DNA of 64,000 nt, from NCBI RefSeq assembly GCF_010731895.1, contig NZ_AP022596.1:496001-560000 (forward strand), given 5' to 3'. This DNA comes from Mycolicibacterium helvum (GTDB lineage: Bacteria > Actinomycetota > Actinomycetes > Mycobacteriales > Mycobacteriaceae). Position numbers and translations under genes: made by a program. The notes under the pieces were generated by a model that had not been told where the DNA came from, made no database searches, and saw only the letters and a list, made by a program, of their open reading frames with translations. How positions within the stretch are numbered: position 1 is the first letter of the stretch; each line of letters opens with the position of its first letter. Shown here in pieces: positions 26,973 to 35,382 of this stretch.

Positions 26973-29372
26973 CTAACCACAATACCCAGCGCCGATGACC
27001 CCCTCGGTTTCCAGCGCCGCGATGTCGTCGACCGACAGGCCGAGTTCGGCCAGAAGCTCGTGGTTGTGCTGGCCCAGCAGCGGCGCCGGCCAGGCGTGCA
27101 CGGGGCGCGGCCCGCGGGACAGCTGGAAGGGCATTGTGGCGAACCGGGCCGGCGCGTTGACGGGATGGTCCAGCACCTCGAAAAATCCGCGCGCGGTGAG
27201 CTGCTCGAGCTCAGGCTGCCGGTGGGGTTGCATCACCTTGGCCACCGGAACGCCGGCCGGCCACAGGGTCGCGACGATCTCGTCACGGCTGCGTTGCCGG
27301 CACCAAGCACCCAGGTGCTCATCGATGACGTCCTCGCCGGCCCGCCGGCCACTCACGGTCGCCAGCTCGGGATCGGCCGCCCAGTCAGGATCACCCAGTG
27401 CCGCGCGCAGGGACTGCCATTGCCCGTCGGTGGCCACCGCGATCGCGACCCAGGAGTCGTCGCGACCGAACTCGTCGATCTCTCCTGCGCGGTAGAGATT
27501 TTGCGGCGACGCGGTCGGCCCCCGGTTGCCTGCCCGCTCCAACACCGCTCCGTACGCACTGAACTCGACGATCTGCTCGGCCGCGATGTTGAGCGCAGCG
27601 TCCACCATTGCCGCCTCGACGAGCACGCCCTCGCCCGTGCGACGCCGGTGCTCGAGTGCCAGCAGCACCGCGTTGAGCGCGTGCAGTCCGGCGTTCGGAT
27701 CACCAAGGGAATACGGCTCGTAGGGATTGCGGTCCGGGTAGCCGGTGAGCCAGCTGATCCCGGCGGCCGCCTCGATGACGTACGCGAAGGCCGGGTTGTC
27801 CCGCCACGGACCGTCGAGCCCGAAGCCCGGCATGCGGACCATCACGACGTCAGGCCGGATCGTTTGTACGGCCGCGTAATCCAGGCCGAGGTGGTCGAGC
27901 ACCCGCGGGGTGTAGTTCTCGGCGACCACATCGGCGGTGGCGATCAACCGGTGAAGGAGTTCGCGGCCACGTTCGGTGCCCAGGTCGAGCGTGATGTCCT
28001 TCTTCGAGGTGTTCAGCGCCGCGAAGATCGGCTGCTTCTCCCACCACTGGTCCTCGGTCACCGGCACGCCGGCGATCATCCGGGTGCCGTCCGGTCGGCG
28101 GGCCGACTCGACGTGGATGACGTCGGCTCCCAGCAGCGCCATCAGATGAGTGCACGACGGACCCGCCCAGAACGTGGTGAGGTCGACGACCCGAATTCCG
28201 CTCAGCGGCAGCCGATCCGCGGCGGTCCCGGCGTGACGTGGATTGCGCGGCGCGTTTCGGTACCGGTCGGTGTGTTCACCAAGCCGCGGTGCCGGCGACG
28301 GCGGGCGCAACGCGACGCCGGCGATCCGGTAGGGATGGGCCGGCTGCCGGAACCCAGCCGGATGGCGGACGAACGACCCACGGGCCGCGAAGTGTTCCAG
28401 CGACTCGACGGTATCGGGACTTGCCACCGGCGCGTTGGGGATGCGGAACGCCGTCGCGAGGTCGCGGACCTCGTCACCGGTGCGCTCGGCCATCCAGGCG
28501 TACAGATCCCCGGCTTTCTCGCTGGCCTGCTCGGTGATCGTCAGCGGTGCGCTTTCGTCGATCCAGTCCTCGTGCCCGGTCATGGCGCACAGGTCGAACC
28601 ACTGCTGAGCGGTGCCACAGCCCACGTCAACCAGCCCGTCCTTGACCCGGGCGATGCCAGGAACCGTCAGCTTGCGGGTGTCGCGCCACGGCCGGCCCAG
28701 CATCTCGAAATAGGTCACCGGGTAATAGGTCAGACCCATGACGTGGCTTTCCAGCATCGACAAGTCGATGAGCTCGCCGCCACCACCGCCGAGCACTCGG
28801 ATACGCGAAGCCAGAATCGCCGCGCTCGCATAGGAGCCCGACAGGTAATCGCCGACCTGTCCGCCGACGTACACCGGAGCGCGGTCCGGTGCGCCGCGCC
28901 CCAGCCCGACGATCCCACCCGACCACGCCTGCAGAGTGAATTCCGTTGCGGGCCGCCCACTCCAGGGTCCTTGCAGGCCGAACGGGGTGATCGCGGCCAC
29001 GATCAAGTGCGGGTGCGCGGCGTGCACCGCGGCCGGTGCCAGCGTCGGATTGTCTGCCACCAGTGAGCCAGGCGACCACACCACGGCATCGGCGCAGGCC
29101 AGCAGCTCGTTCACCAACGCCACATCGTCGGCTAAGCCCGGATCGGCCACCACGCTACGCTTACCGCCGGCCAGGTAACTGAACAGCGCGCCGTCCTCCC
29201 CCGGGCCGATCGGCGCGCCCGAGGCCGACCACCGGCGCAGCGGATCCCCCTCGGGAGCTTCGACTTTGATCACCTCGGCGCCGCCGTCAGACAGCAACTT
29301 GGTGCAGTAACCGCCCGGGATCCCCGTCGACAAGTCGGCCACGACGAAACCTGTCAGTGGTGAGTCGGCCAT
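26973..29372 (-). CDS. Double-domain CaiB/BaiF family CoA-transferase
   Basis: A 799-residue protein made of two tandem type III CoA-transferase units; family members are normally about 400 aa. Unit 1 (about 5-385) begins LTGFVVADLSTGIPGGYCTKLL and has candidate catalytic Asp 175 in GGQVGDYLSGSYAS. Unit 2 (about 400-795) begins LSGIRVVDLTTFWAGPSCTHLM and has its Asp in LGDPNAGLHALNAVLLAL (about 557). Both halves keep the CoA-binding glycine-rich parts, so neither looks obviously dead. The family transfers CoA between carboxylic acids without ATP. The ATG at 29372 lies 2 bp after the crotonase stop. It probably activates a pathway acid in the operon, in parallel with the FadD3-like ligase. Confidence 0.88.
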   Translation of the reverse strand: MADSPLTGFVVADLSTGIPGGYCTKLLSDGGAEVIKVEAPEGDPLRRWSASGAPIGPGEDGALFSYLAGGKRSVVADPGLADDVALVNELLACADAVVWSPGSLVADNPTLAPAAVHAAHPHLIVAAITPFGLQGPWSGRPATEFTLQAWSGGIVGLGRGAPDRAPVYVGGQVGDYLSGSYASAAILASRIRVLGGGGGELIDLSMLESHVMGLTYYPVTYFEMLGRPWRDTRKLTVPGIARVKDGLVDVGCGTAQQWFDLCAMTGHEDWIDESAPLTITEQASEKAGDLYAWMAERTGDEVRDLATAFRIPNAPVASPDTVESLEHFAARGSFVRHPAGFRQPAHPYRIAGVALRPPSPAPRLGEHTDRYRNAPRNPRHAGTAADRLPLSGIRVVDLTTFWAGPSCTHLMALLGADVIHVESARRPDGTRMIAGVPVTEDQWWEKQPIFAALNTSKKDITLDLGTERGRELLHRLIATADVVAENYTPRVLDHLGLDYAAVQTIRPDVVMVRMPGFGLDGPWRDNPAFAYVIEAAAGISWLTGYPDRNPYEPYSLGDPNAGLHALNAVLLALEHRRRTGEGVLVEAAMVDAALNIAAEQIVEFSAYGAVLERAGNRGPTASPQNLYRAGEIDEFGRDDSWVAIAVATDGQWQSLRAALGDPDWAADPELATVSGRRAGEDVIDEHLGAWCRQRSRDEIVATLWPAGVPVAKVMQPHRQPELEQLTARGFFEVLDHPVNAPARFATMPFQLSRGPRPVHAWPAPLLGQHNHELLAELGLSVDDIAALETEGVIGAGYCG

Positions 29373-29374
29373 GG

Positions 29375-30376
29375 CTATTTCTTCTTCTTGGTGTTGGTCT
29401 TGGTCTTGGCTGCGGTGTCCTTGGCTTTCTTGCGAGCAGACTTCGACAACCGCCACTCCGGCGGAAACTTCCTATCGTTGTCCTTGACCGCACCCGAGAG
29501 TCCGTCGTCGAGGGCCTCATGCATGTCGAAATCGTCCTCGTCGTGGGCGGCGGCGCCACCCAACGACTCGAAGGTGCTGCCGAGCAGGCTGCCCAGGTAC
29601 TCGCCCTGGAACTGCTTGAAGACCTCGAAGAACATCTTCTGCTGAAAGACCGTGTCAGTGGGGCGGTTTCGCGCGCAGGCCAGCGCATAGCGGTCGACCT
29701 CGTCTTCGAGCTCGTCGCGCGCCACCACGCTGTTGAGGAAGTTGCACTCGTACATCTCGTCGGCGGTGAACGGCCGCCCGGTGTAGACCATCTCCTGGAA
29801 CTTGCGGATGCCCATCATCTGGGTCCACCACCACATCCGCGGACCCCAGCCGTAATAGCGGAACGACGGATGGCCGAACAGTGCGTCGTCGGAGGAGATC
29901 ACCAGATCGGCGTCGGCCGCCTGGTAGAAGTGCCAGCCGTAGCAGTACCCCTTGACTTCGAGGATCGAGATCTTCTTGAAGTCCTGCAGGGTGCGGATGC
30001 CCGACTGCGGGCTGGCGTACCAGGCGCCGACGGTGGCGCCGCGCCGATATGTCCCCTTGGGCGGATACTTCACCTCGCCGGGCGGGATCCGGAACTCCGA
30101 GAGCCGACGCTCCTGGTCCTCGTCGTTCTGCACTTCCATGAATTCGGGGAGGTCGGCACCGCTGCCGAGGTCCTCACCGGCGCCGCGAATCACCAGAACC
30201 TTCACCTGGTCGTCCACGCCGGCCTGATACAGCAGATCCGAATACCGCAGGCGCGCTGCGATAGTCGGTGCGTTGAGATACTCCGGCCGGTTGAAGGTGA
30301 TAGTGGCGATCTTGGTCTTCGGGTTCTTCTCGTAGCGGATGATCTCCTCGGCCGACGGGCGCTGCGCCTTAGCCAT
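29375..30376 (-). CDS. Atypical enoyl-CoA hydratase/isomerase (crotonase) family protein
   Basis: A 333-residue crotonase-fold protein, longer than the usual ~260. The core is present: KIATITFNRPEYLNAPT, VIRGAGEDLGSGADLPEF (first oxyanion segment) and VKGYCYGWHFYQAADADLVI (second). The usual GGG before the second oxyanion is replaced by YGWH, and the FGHPSFRYYGWGP segment lacks the standard catalytic Glu. The chemistry may therefore differ from hydration, perhaps hydrolysis or C-C cleavage. The C-terminus is a long Lys-rich tail (AKTKTNTKKKK). It overlaps the upstream M24 gene by 8 bp and lies 2 bp before the CoA-transferase gene. Confidence 0.85.
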   Translation of the reverse strand: MAKAQRPSAEEIIRYEKNPKTKIATITFNRPEYLNAPTIAARLRYSDLLYQAGVDDQVKVLVIRGAGEDLGSGADLPEFMEVQNDEDQERRLSEFRIPPGEVKYPPKGTYRRGATVGAWYASPQSGIRTLQDFKKISILEVKGYCYGWHFYQAADADLVISSDDALFGHPSFRYYGWGPRMWWWTQMMGIRKFQEMVYTGRPFTADEMYECNFLNSVVARDELEDEVDRYALACARNRPTDTVFQQKMFFEVFKQFQGEYLGSLLGSTFESLGGAAAHDEDDFDMHEALDDGLSGAVKDNDRKFPPEWRLSKSARKKAKDTAAKTKTNTKKKK

Positions 30377-31514
30377 TGGCTGGGCCGACGCTCGCCACGG
30401 CGCTCCACGCCGGACTAGACGTCAGAACCTCGCAACCGTCGGCGGTAATGAGCACGGAGTCGCGCCGGAACACTGCCCCGACACCGGATTCGAAGACGTA
30501 CCCGGTCACGGCCAGCACCATGCCCGGTTCCAGCTTCTCGCTGGCCGCGGTGGCCGCCAGTTGCGGTGACACTACCGGCGAGTCGAATCCGACACCGAGA
30601 CCGTGCGCGACAGGAACGACCGGAAGGGGTTCGCCGGCATCCTCATACGCCGCCAGCAGGCCCGCGTTGGCCAGGCCGGGGCGGCAGGCGGCGATCAACG
30701 CGGCATGCAGCCGATCGGAACGTTCGTACAGGGCGGGCGGGCCTGCCCCGACAGCGCCAACGGGCAGCGTGCGACCAACCTCGCCGATGTAGCCCCGATC
30801 CAGTACCGCGGAGGCGAAGGCGACAAGATCGCCGTCGTGGACTCGCTCGTCGCCGCGGACGCGCCGCCACGGGTGATCCTTGGCGGTCACCCACACGGCG
30901 TCCTGGTGGGCCGGTGTGCTGACCCCACCTGCCGACATCGCCTCCAGCAGAACCGCCGTCAGGTCCAGTAGCGACGCACCGGACTGTAGCTTCGCCGTTG
31001 CCGCGGCCAGGCCGACCTCGGCGACCCGGACCGACTCCCGCAGCGCCTCGATCTCCTCGGGTGTCTTGATCCGGCGAGCCGCCCCCATCGCGGCTTCGCC
31101 GTCGACCAGTTCAGCATTGGGGAATGCCATCGGCAGCAGCTGGGCGAAGCCCGGCGACAGGGCGTCGGAGCCGACCCGTTTTGCGGTGGCCGCACCGGGG
31201 ATCTTCTTGAGGTTCTCGATGGTGTTCACCGGGTTCCACGCGATGCCGTAGAGGTTCTCGTGCGGGATATCCTCGGGGACGCCCTCATCCCAGGTGCTCA
31301 GCAGGTGCACCGCGCCGTTGCGCAGCAGCACGCACGACGGCGCAAACGGCCTGGTTCCGGCAACCCAGAGCTGTTGGGCGCCACTGACATAGCGGATATT
31401 GGATTGCCGGCCGAGAACCAGGATGTCCAGGTCGTGGGCGTCCATCTGGGCCAGCGCGCGCTCCCGCCGCCCGGTGCGGAGAGCGCGGTCGTCGCCCAGT
31501 ACCTCAGTCGCCAT
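30369..31514 (-). CDS. M24-fold protein with lost metal ligands (creatinase-like)
   Basis: A 381-residue protein with the creatinase N-terminal domain (about 15-140) and the pita-bread M24 domain (about 150-375). Compared with its neighbour, the five metal ligands of methionine/X-Pro aminopeptidases are mostly gone: Asp to Ala 234, Asp to Glu 245 (GYIGEVGRT), Glu to Thr 337 and Glu to Arg 351. Only His 304 (VAHGLGVGF) remains. It is thus unlikely to be a metalloaminopeptidase; creatinase is a known metal-free enzyme of this fold that hydrolyses a C-N bond using a His. It could also be a pseudoenzyme partner of the intact paralogue, whose gene it overlaps by 11 bp. Confidence 0.8.
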   Translation of the reverse strand: MATEVLGDDRALRTGRRERALAQMDAHDLDILVLGRQSNIRYVSGAQQLWVAGTRPFAPSCVLLRNGAVHLLSTWDEGVPEDIPHENLYGIAWNPVNTIENLKKIPGAATAKRVGSDALSPGFAQLLPMAFPNAELVDGEAAMGAARRIKTPEEIEALRESVRVAEVGLAAATAKLQSGASLLDLTAVLLEAMSAGGVSTPAHQDAVWVTAKDHPWRRVRGDERVHDGDLVAFASAVLDRGYIGEVGRTLPVGAVGAGPPALYERSDRLHAALIAACRPGLANAGLLAAYEDAGEPLPVVPVAHGLGVGFDSPVVSPQLAATAASEKLEPGMVLAVTGYVFESGVGAVFRRDSVLITADGCEVLTSSPAWSAVASVGPANG

Positions 31515-32742
31515 AGGGCGAGTACGGGTAGTCGGTCAATTTGATCCAGCCTTCCTCGGTGATGACCACGATCTCCTCGCTGCGGTAACCGCCGGTGCCG
31601 TCCTCCCAGATCACGGGTTCCAGGACAAGCACCATGCCGGCCTGCAGCACGTAGTTCTCGTCGAACTCGTCGCCGAGATCAGTTCCGATCATCGGCATCT
31701 CGGCGGCGTTGACGCCGATGCCGTGACCAAGGTAGAAGTGCGGCAGCCACGGCTTCTTGCCGTCGTTGGCCGCTATCGCGGCGCGGGCCAGGTCCGCCGC
31801 GGTGGCCCCGGCGCGGGTGACCTCCTGCACGGCGGCCATGATGTCGCGCCAGCGACGGAAGTTGGCTTGCTGACTGGGATCCGGATCGGTACCGACCGTC
31901 CAGGTGCGTCCGAAGTCCGAACAGTACCCGCCGTAGGTGATCGACACGTCGGTCCACAGCACATCGCCGGAACGCAATTCACGCTCGGTGGACAGCAGCG
32001 GCAGCGCCAGATCGCCGTGGGTGGTCCACACTCCGTCAGCCTTGGTGTTAGGCATGACCTGCCAGATGGGTTCGAGCATGCTCGCCACCGCACCCAGTTC
32101 GAAGGCTCGCCGCATGAACTCGGCCGACAGGTCGATCTGGCGGATACCCGGTGCCAGCGCCCGCTGCACGTCGACCATCGCGGTGTCGGTGATGCGGACC
32201 GCCTTGTGGATGCAGGCGATCTCGTCGGCGGTCTTGACCGTCTTGGCCGCGCCAACGACCACAGCGGCGTCACCGGGTGTGCTGTCTCCGAACAGCCGGC
32301 TCTGCGCGCGGCGCATTGCACCGGTGAGCTCGTCGACGGCGATCGTGCTGCCACGCGGGATGAGCTCACCCAGCGTTGAAGCGAAATGCTCAACGCCCTC
32401 GTCGAACTCGACGTACACCGGCCCGTGTAGGTGATCGGCCGGCAGGTCGGTTTCTTCTGCGGCGCCTTCCCGGAACGGCAGGAACAGGTGCGGCGACGGA
32501 TCGTTGGCAAGGACCAGCGCGACCGGGCGTTCGACGTGCGAGAGCCCGGCGTCGCCGAGGGGCCAGCTGGTACCGGTCGCATAAGTGACGGCGTTGTTGC
32601 CCAACAGAATCAGCGCATCGACGCCACGTTCGGTCATAGCCGTCCGCAGGCGCACACCGGTTTCGGCGCGCATCCGGGACCGGTCGGGTTGGTCCGGGAT
32701 ATCAGCGAGGGTCCGCAAGGGCCGGGTCAGCGACGTGGTCAC
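31504..32742 (-). CDS. M24-family metallopeptidase (X-Pro aminopeptidase-like)
   Basis: A 412-residue M24 protein with all five dinuclear metal ligands: D265 and D276 (LWTDVSITYGGYCSDFGRTW), H340 (YLGHGIGVNAAEMP), E375 (VLEPVIW) and E389 (GYRSEEIVVI). The N-terminal creatinase domain spans about 25-160. Known members cleave X-Pro peptides; in a catabolic operon it may instead hydrolyse an amide or a related C-N or C-C bond, which is inference. The GTG start at 32742 overlaps the amidohydrolase stop (GTGA). The stop overlaps the degenerate M24 gene by 11 bp, implying balanced co-expression of the pair. Confidence 0.86.
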   Translation of the reverse strand: MTTSLTRPLRTLADIPDQPDRSRMRAETGVRLRTAMTERGVDALILLGNNAVTYATGTSWPLGDAGLSHVERPVALVLANDPSPHLFLPFREGAAEETDLPADHLHGPVYVEFDEGVEHFASTLGELIPRGSTIAVDELTGAMRRAQSRLFGDSTPGDAAVVVGAAKTVKTADEIACIHKAVRITDTAMVDVQRALAPGIRQIDLSAEFMRRAFELGAVASMLEPIWQVMPNTKADGVWTTHGDLALPLLSTERELRSGDVLWTDVSITYGGYCSDFGRTWTVGTDPDPSQQANFRRWRDIMAAVQEVTRAGATAADLARAAIAANDGKKPWLPHFYLGHGIGVNAAEMPMIGTDLGDEFDENYVLQAGMVLVLEPVIWEDGTGGYRSEEIVVITEEGWIKLTDYPYSPYGD

Positions 32743-33905
32743 TGGATACCCAGGAAGTTCTTGATGTTGGAGCTGCAAATCTTCGCCGCATTCTCCGGGC
32801 CGACTGCTTCGACGACGGTGGCCAGTGACTTCTCTGAGTAGCCGAAGGTTGACTCGTTGTGCGGGTAGTCAGACGACCACATCACGTTGTCCACGCCGAT
32901 CTTGTCGATGAGCTCCAGGCCCAGCGGGTCCACCATGAACGATGCGCACATGTGGTTGTCCCAGTAGTAGCGCGGATCCTGGACCAGTTCGTGGTTGAAC
33001 ATGTGCCGGTAAGATGCCAACAGGTGCTGGGCGTCCTGTAATGCCGTTGGTACCCATGCGATTCCACCCTCAAACCAGCCGACACGCAGTTTCGGGTGCC
33101 GGTCAAGGATTCCAGAGAAGACATACTTGGCGAACTGTTCGCGGAACGAGTCGACATTGACCATCATCCCGACGACGACGCTGTTGTTCTCGCACGGCGT
33201 CTTCGGCGGGGTCTCACCGATATGGTGGGTGACGGGAACGCCCGAGTCTTCGATCTCGTCCCACACCGCATCCATCGATGCGGCGCCGTAGTCGTAGATG
33301 TTGCCGTTCTCGTCCTTGCCCGGGTTGAGCGGCAGCAGGAAGGTCTTGAGCCCAAGGGCTTTCAGCTCTTCGAGATTCTGACGGGTCCCCTTGGGATCCC
33401 ACCAGTTGATCAGCCCGACACCGTAGAAGTGACCGTCGGACTGTTCCTGCAGATCGGCCATCACTTCGTTGTAGATGCGGAACACCCGCTCCCGTAATGA
33501 CTTATCCGGGTAATGGAACAGTGCGAGCACGGCGTTGGGGAATGCCAGCTCCTTGTCGATACCGTCCTCGGCTAACTCGCGGACCCGCGCCGGCATGTCG
33601 TTGGTCGACGCCCCGGCCAGATCGTCGTACTGCATCAGGACCCGACCGAAGTCACCGCCCGTCCAGGACTTGCCCTTCATGCCGACCATGTAGGCACCGT
33701 CCTCGTACCAGATGCGTGGCGCCTGGCCCTTGAGGTCCTCGGGGAACTTCTCGTAGAAGATGTCCTGGGCCACCGAGATGTGGTTGTCGGCCGAGAAAAC
33801 CTCAGTGCCGACCGGCAACCCGAAGTCGCCCGTGGCGTGACCCTGGCGGTTCTTGGGCGCACCGAAACCTTCCGGTGGGTAGAGCGTGGCAGTCAATGTA
33901 GACAT
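32739..33905 (-). CDS. Amidohydrolase family 2 protein (TIM barrel), second copy
   Basis: A 388-residue Amidohydro_2 family protein, a distant paralogue of the one at 25737. Landmarks are VFSADNHISVAQDIFYEKFP (D-x-H metal site variant), DLQEQSDGHFYGVGLINWWDP, VTHHIGETPP (His pair), LRVGWFEGGIAWVPTAL and the C-terminal MWSSDYPHNESTF carrying the metal Asp. Family members hydrolyse or decarboxylate acids; the substrate is not predictable. The ATG at 33905 is preferred to the GTG at 33914 because GGAG is spaced 8 bp from it. It begins 34 bp after the P450 stop and is translationally coupled to the M24 gene. Confidence 0.85.
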   Translation of the reverse strand: MSTLTATLYPPEGFGAPKNRQGHATGDFGLPVGTEVFSADNHISVAQDIFYEKFPEDLKGQAPRIWYEDGAYMVGMKGKSWTGGDFGRVLMQYDDLAGASTNDMPARVRELAEDGIDKELAFPNAVLALFHYPDKSLRERVFRIYNEVMADLQEQSDGHFYGVGLINWWDPKGTRQNLEELKALGLKTFLLPLNPGKDENGNIYDYGAASMDAVWDEIEDSGVPVTHHIGETPPKTPCENNSVVVGMMVNVDSFREQFAKYVFSGILDRHPKLRVGWFEGGIAWVPTALQDAQHLLASYRHMFNHELVQDPRYYWDNHMCASFMVDPLGLELIDKIGVDNVMWSSDYPHNESTFGYSEKSLATVVEAVGPENAAKICSSNIKNFLGIQ

Positions 33906-33939
33906 CGTTGACACTCCATTCGATTTGGGCTGAAGAACG

Positions 33940-35181
33940 TCACCAGGTGACAGGAAGCTCGTAGACGCCGTAAGCGAGGCGGTCGTGCTGGAAGGGCACC
34001 TCGTCGAACGGGATCGCCAACGTCATGTCGGGCATCCGGCGCAGGACCGTGGGGAACACGATCTGCATCTCGGCGCGGGCGAGCTGCTGGCCGACGCATT
34101 GGTGCCGGCCGTAGCCGAATCCCAACTGCTGACTGGCATCACGGGTCAGGTCAAGCTTGCCGGGATCGGCGTAGGTGGCGGGATCCCAGTTGGCCGGCGC
34201 CAGATCGAGGATGACGCCTTCACCGGCCTTGATGGTCTCGCCCCCGATCTCGATGTCCTCGAGAGCGACTCGGCGCTGGCCGGTCTGAATGATCGACAGG
34301 AAGCGCATCAGTTCTTCGACCGCGTTTGCGATGAACTTCGGGTCATCAGAATCACGCAGCAGCGCAGCCTGTTCCGGGTTCTGTAGCAGTGCCAGCAATC
34401 CGATACCGATCATGTTGGCGGTCGTTTCGTGGCCTGCGATGAGTAGTCCGGTGCCCAGTTGCGCGGCTTCCTTGACGCTGATCTCGCCGGCGGTGACCCG
34501 TTCGGCGAGGTCGGACACCGCATCCTCGGCCGGTTCTTTCTGCTTCTTTTCCACCAGGTCGATCAGGTACTGGTGCAGGCTCATCGCGCCCTTCTGCATG
34601 GCGTCGGCAGCCGCGTAGCGGGCCAGCCCCGCATTGGCGTGTTCCTGGAAGAACTCGTGGTCCTCGTAGGGCACGCCGAGCATGTCGCTGATCACCCGCG
34701 TCGGCACCGGTAAAGCGAGCTTGCGGATCATGTCGACCGGCGCAGGCCCGGCCAGGATCTCGTCAATACACTCGTCGGTGACGTCCTGAATCACCGTGCG
34801 CAGCGTCTCCACCCGGCGGAACGTGAACGGTTTGGACAGCATGCGTCGGAATCGGGTGTGCTCCTCGGCGTCGGAGGTGAACACCGATCGAGGCCGTTTG
34901 TTCACGGTGGCCAGCATGTGTGCGTTCCAGTGCGGGAAGCCGGCAATCCGGTCGTCGACGCTGATTCGCGGATCCGCGAACAGTGCTCGGGCAGCCTCGT
35001 AGCCGGTGACCAGCCAGGGGGTACTGCCGTCCCAGATCCGCACCCGCGACAGCGGTTTGGTCTCGTTCATCTCGAGCATCGCCGGTGGCGGCGCGAACGG
35101 ACATCCCGTCGCGCGCTCCATCGGGTAGTCCGGGGCGGAACCGGCCACCTCGGCCGGATCAGAAGTCAATGTGTCCGACAT
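33940..35181 (-). CDS. Cytochrome P450 (CYP105-like)
   Basis: A 413-residue soluble P450. The I-helix oxygen-binding motif is LLIAGHETTANM, the K-helix ExxR is EELMRF, and the haem ligand is Cys 362 in GFGYGRHQCVGQQLAR. The N-terminal YPMERATGCPFAPPP and the overall layout resemble the actinobacterial CYP105 group, which hydroxylates diverse xenobiotics and terpenoids. It is preceded by its own 64-residue ferredoxin 3 bp upstream (GAGGAG before the ATG), which would supply electrons; no ferredoxin reductase is in the window. It likely performs the first hydroxylation of the pathway encoded downstream, under control of the TetR gene at the head of the operon. Confidence 0.93.
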   Translation of the reverse strand: MSDTLTSDPAEVAGSAPDYPMERATGCPFAPPPAMLEMNETKPLSRVRIWDGSTPWLVTGYEAARALFADPRISVDDRIAGFPHWNAHMLATVNKRPRSVFTSDAEEHTRFRRMLSKPFTFRRVETLRTVIQDVTDECIDEILAGPAPVDMIRKLALPVPTRVISDMLGVPYEDHEFFQEHANAGLARYAAADAMQKGAMSLHQYLIDLVEKKQKEPAEDAVSDLAERVTAGEISVKEAAQLGTGLLIAGHETTANMIGIGLLALLQNPEQAALLRDSDDPKFIANAVEELMRFLSIIQTGQRRVALEDIEIGGETIKAGEGVILDLAPANWDPATYADPGKLDLTRDASQQLGFGYGRHQCVGQQLARAEMQIVFPTVLRRMPDMTLAIPFDEVPFQHDRLAYGVYELPVTW

Positions 35182-35184
35182 GCG

Positions 35185-35379
35185 TCACTCCTCGACGTAG
35201 ATGGCCTGCGCGGGACAAGCCGCGGCGGCCCGGCGCGCATTGTCTTCCTGATCAGCTGGCGGGCTGCTGGTGAGCAGCACGACGACGCCGTCCTCGTCAC
35301 GCTGGTCGAACACCTCGGATGCATTGAGCACGCACTGGCCCGAAGAGACGCACTTGTCCTGGTCGACGGTGACCCTCAT
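35185..35379 (-). CDS. Ferredoxin ([3Fe-4S] type) for P450
   Basis: A 64-residue ferredoxin of the type paired with actinobacterial P450s: DQDKCVSSGQCVLNASEVFDQ (C10, C16) and the C-terminal CPAQAIYVEE (C55). The second Cys of a 4Fe-4S site is replaced (position 13 is Ser), so a [3Fe-4S] cluster is expected. It transfers electrons from a reductase to the P450 encoded 3 bp downstream. Its start is 3 bp after the TetR stop, so regulator, ferredoxin and P450 form one transcript. Confidence 0.92.
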   Translation of the reverse strand: MRVTVDQDKCVSSGQCVLNASEVFDQRDEDGVVVLLTSSPPADQEDNARRAAAACPAQAIYVEE

Positions 35380-35382
35380 TGT

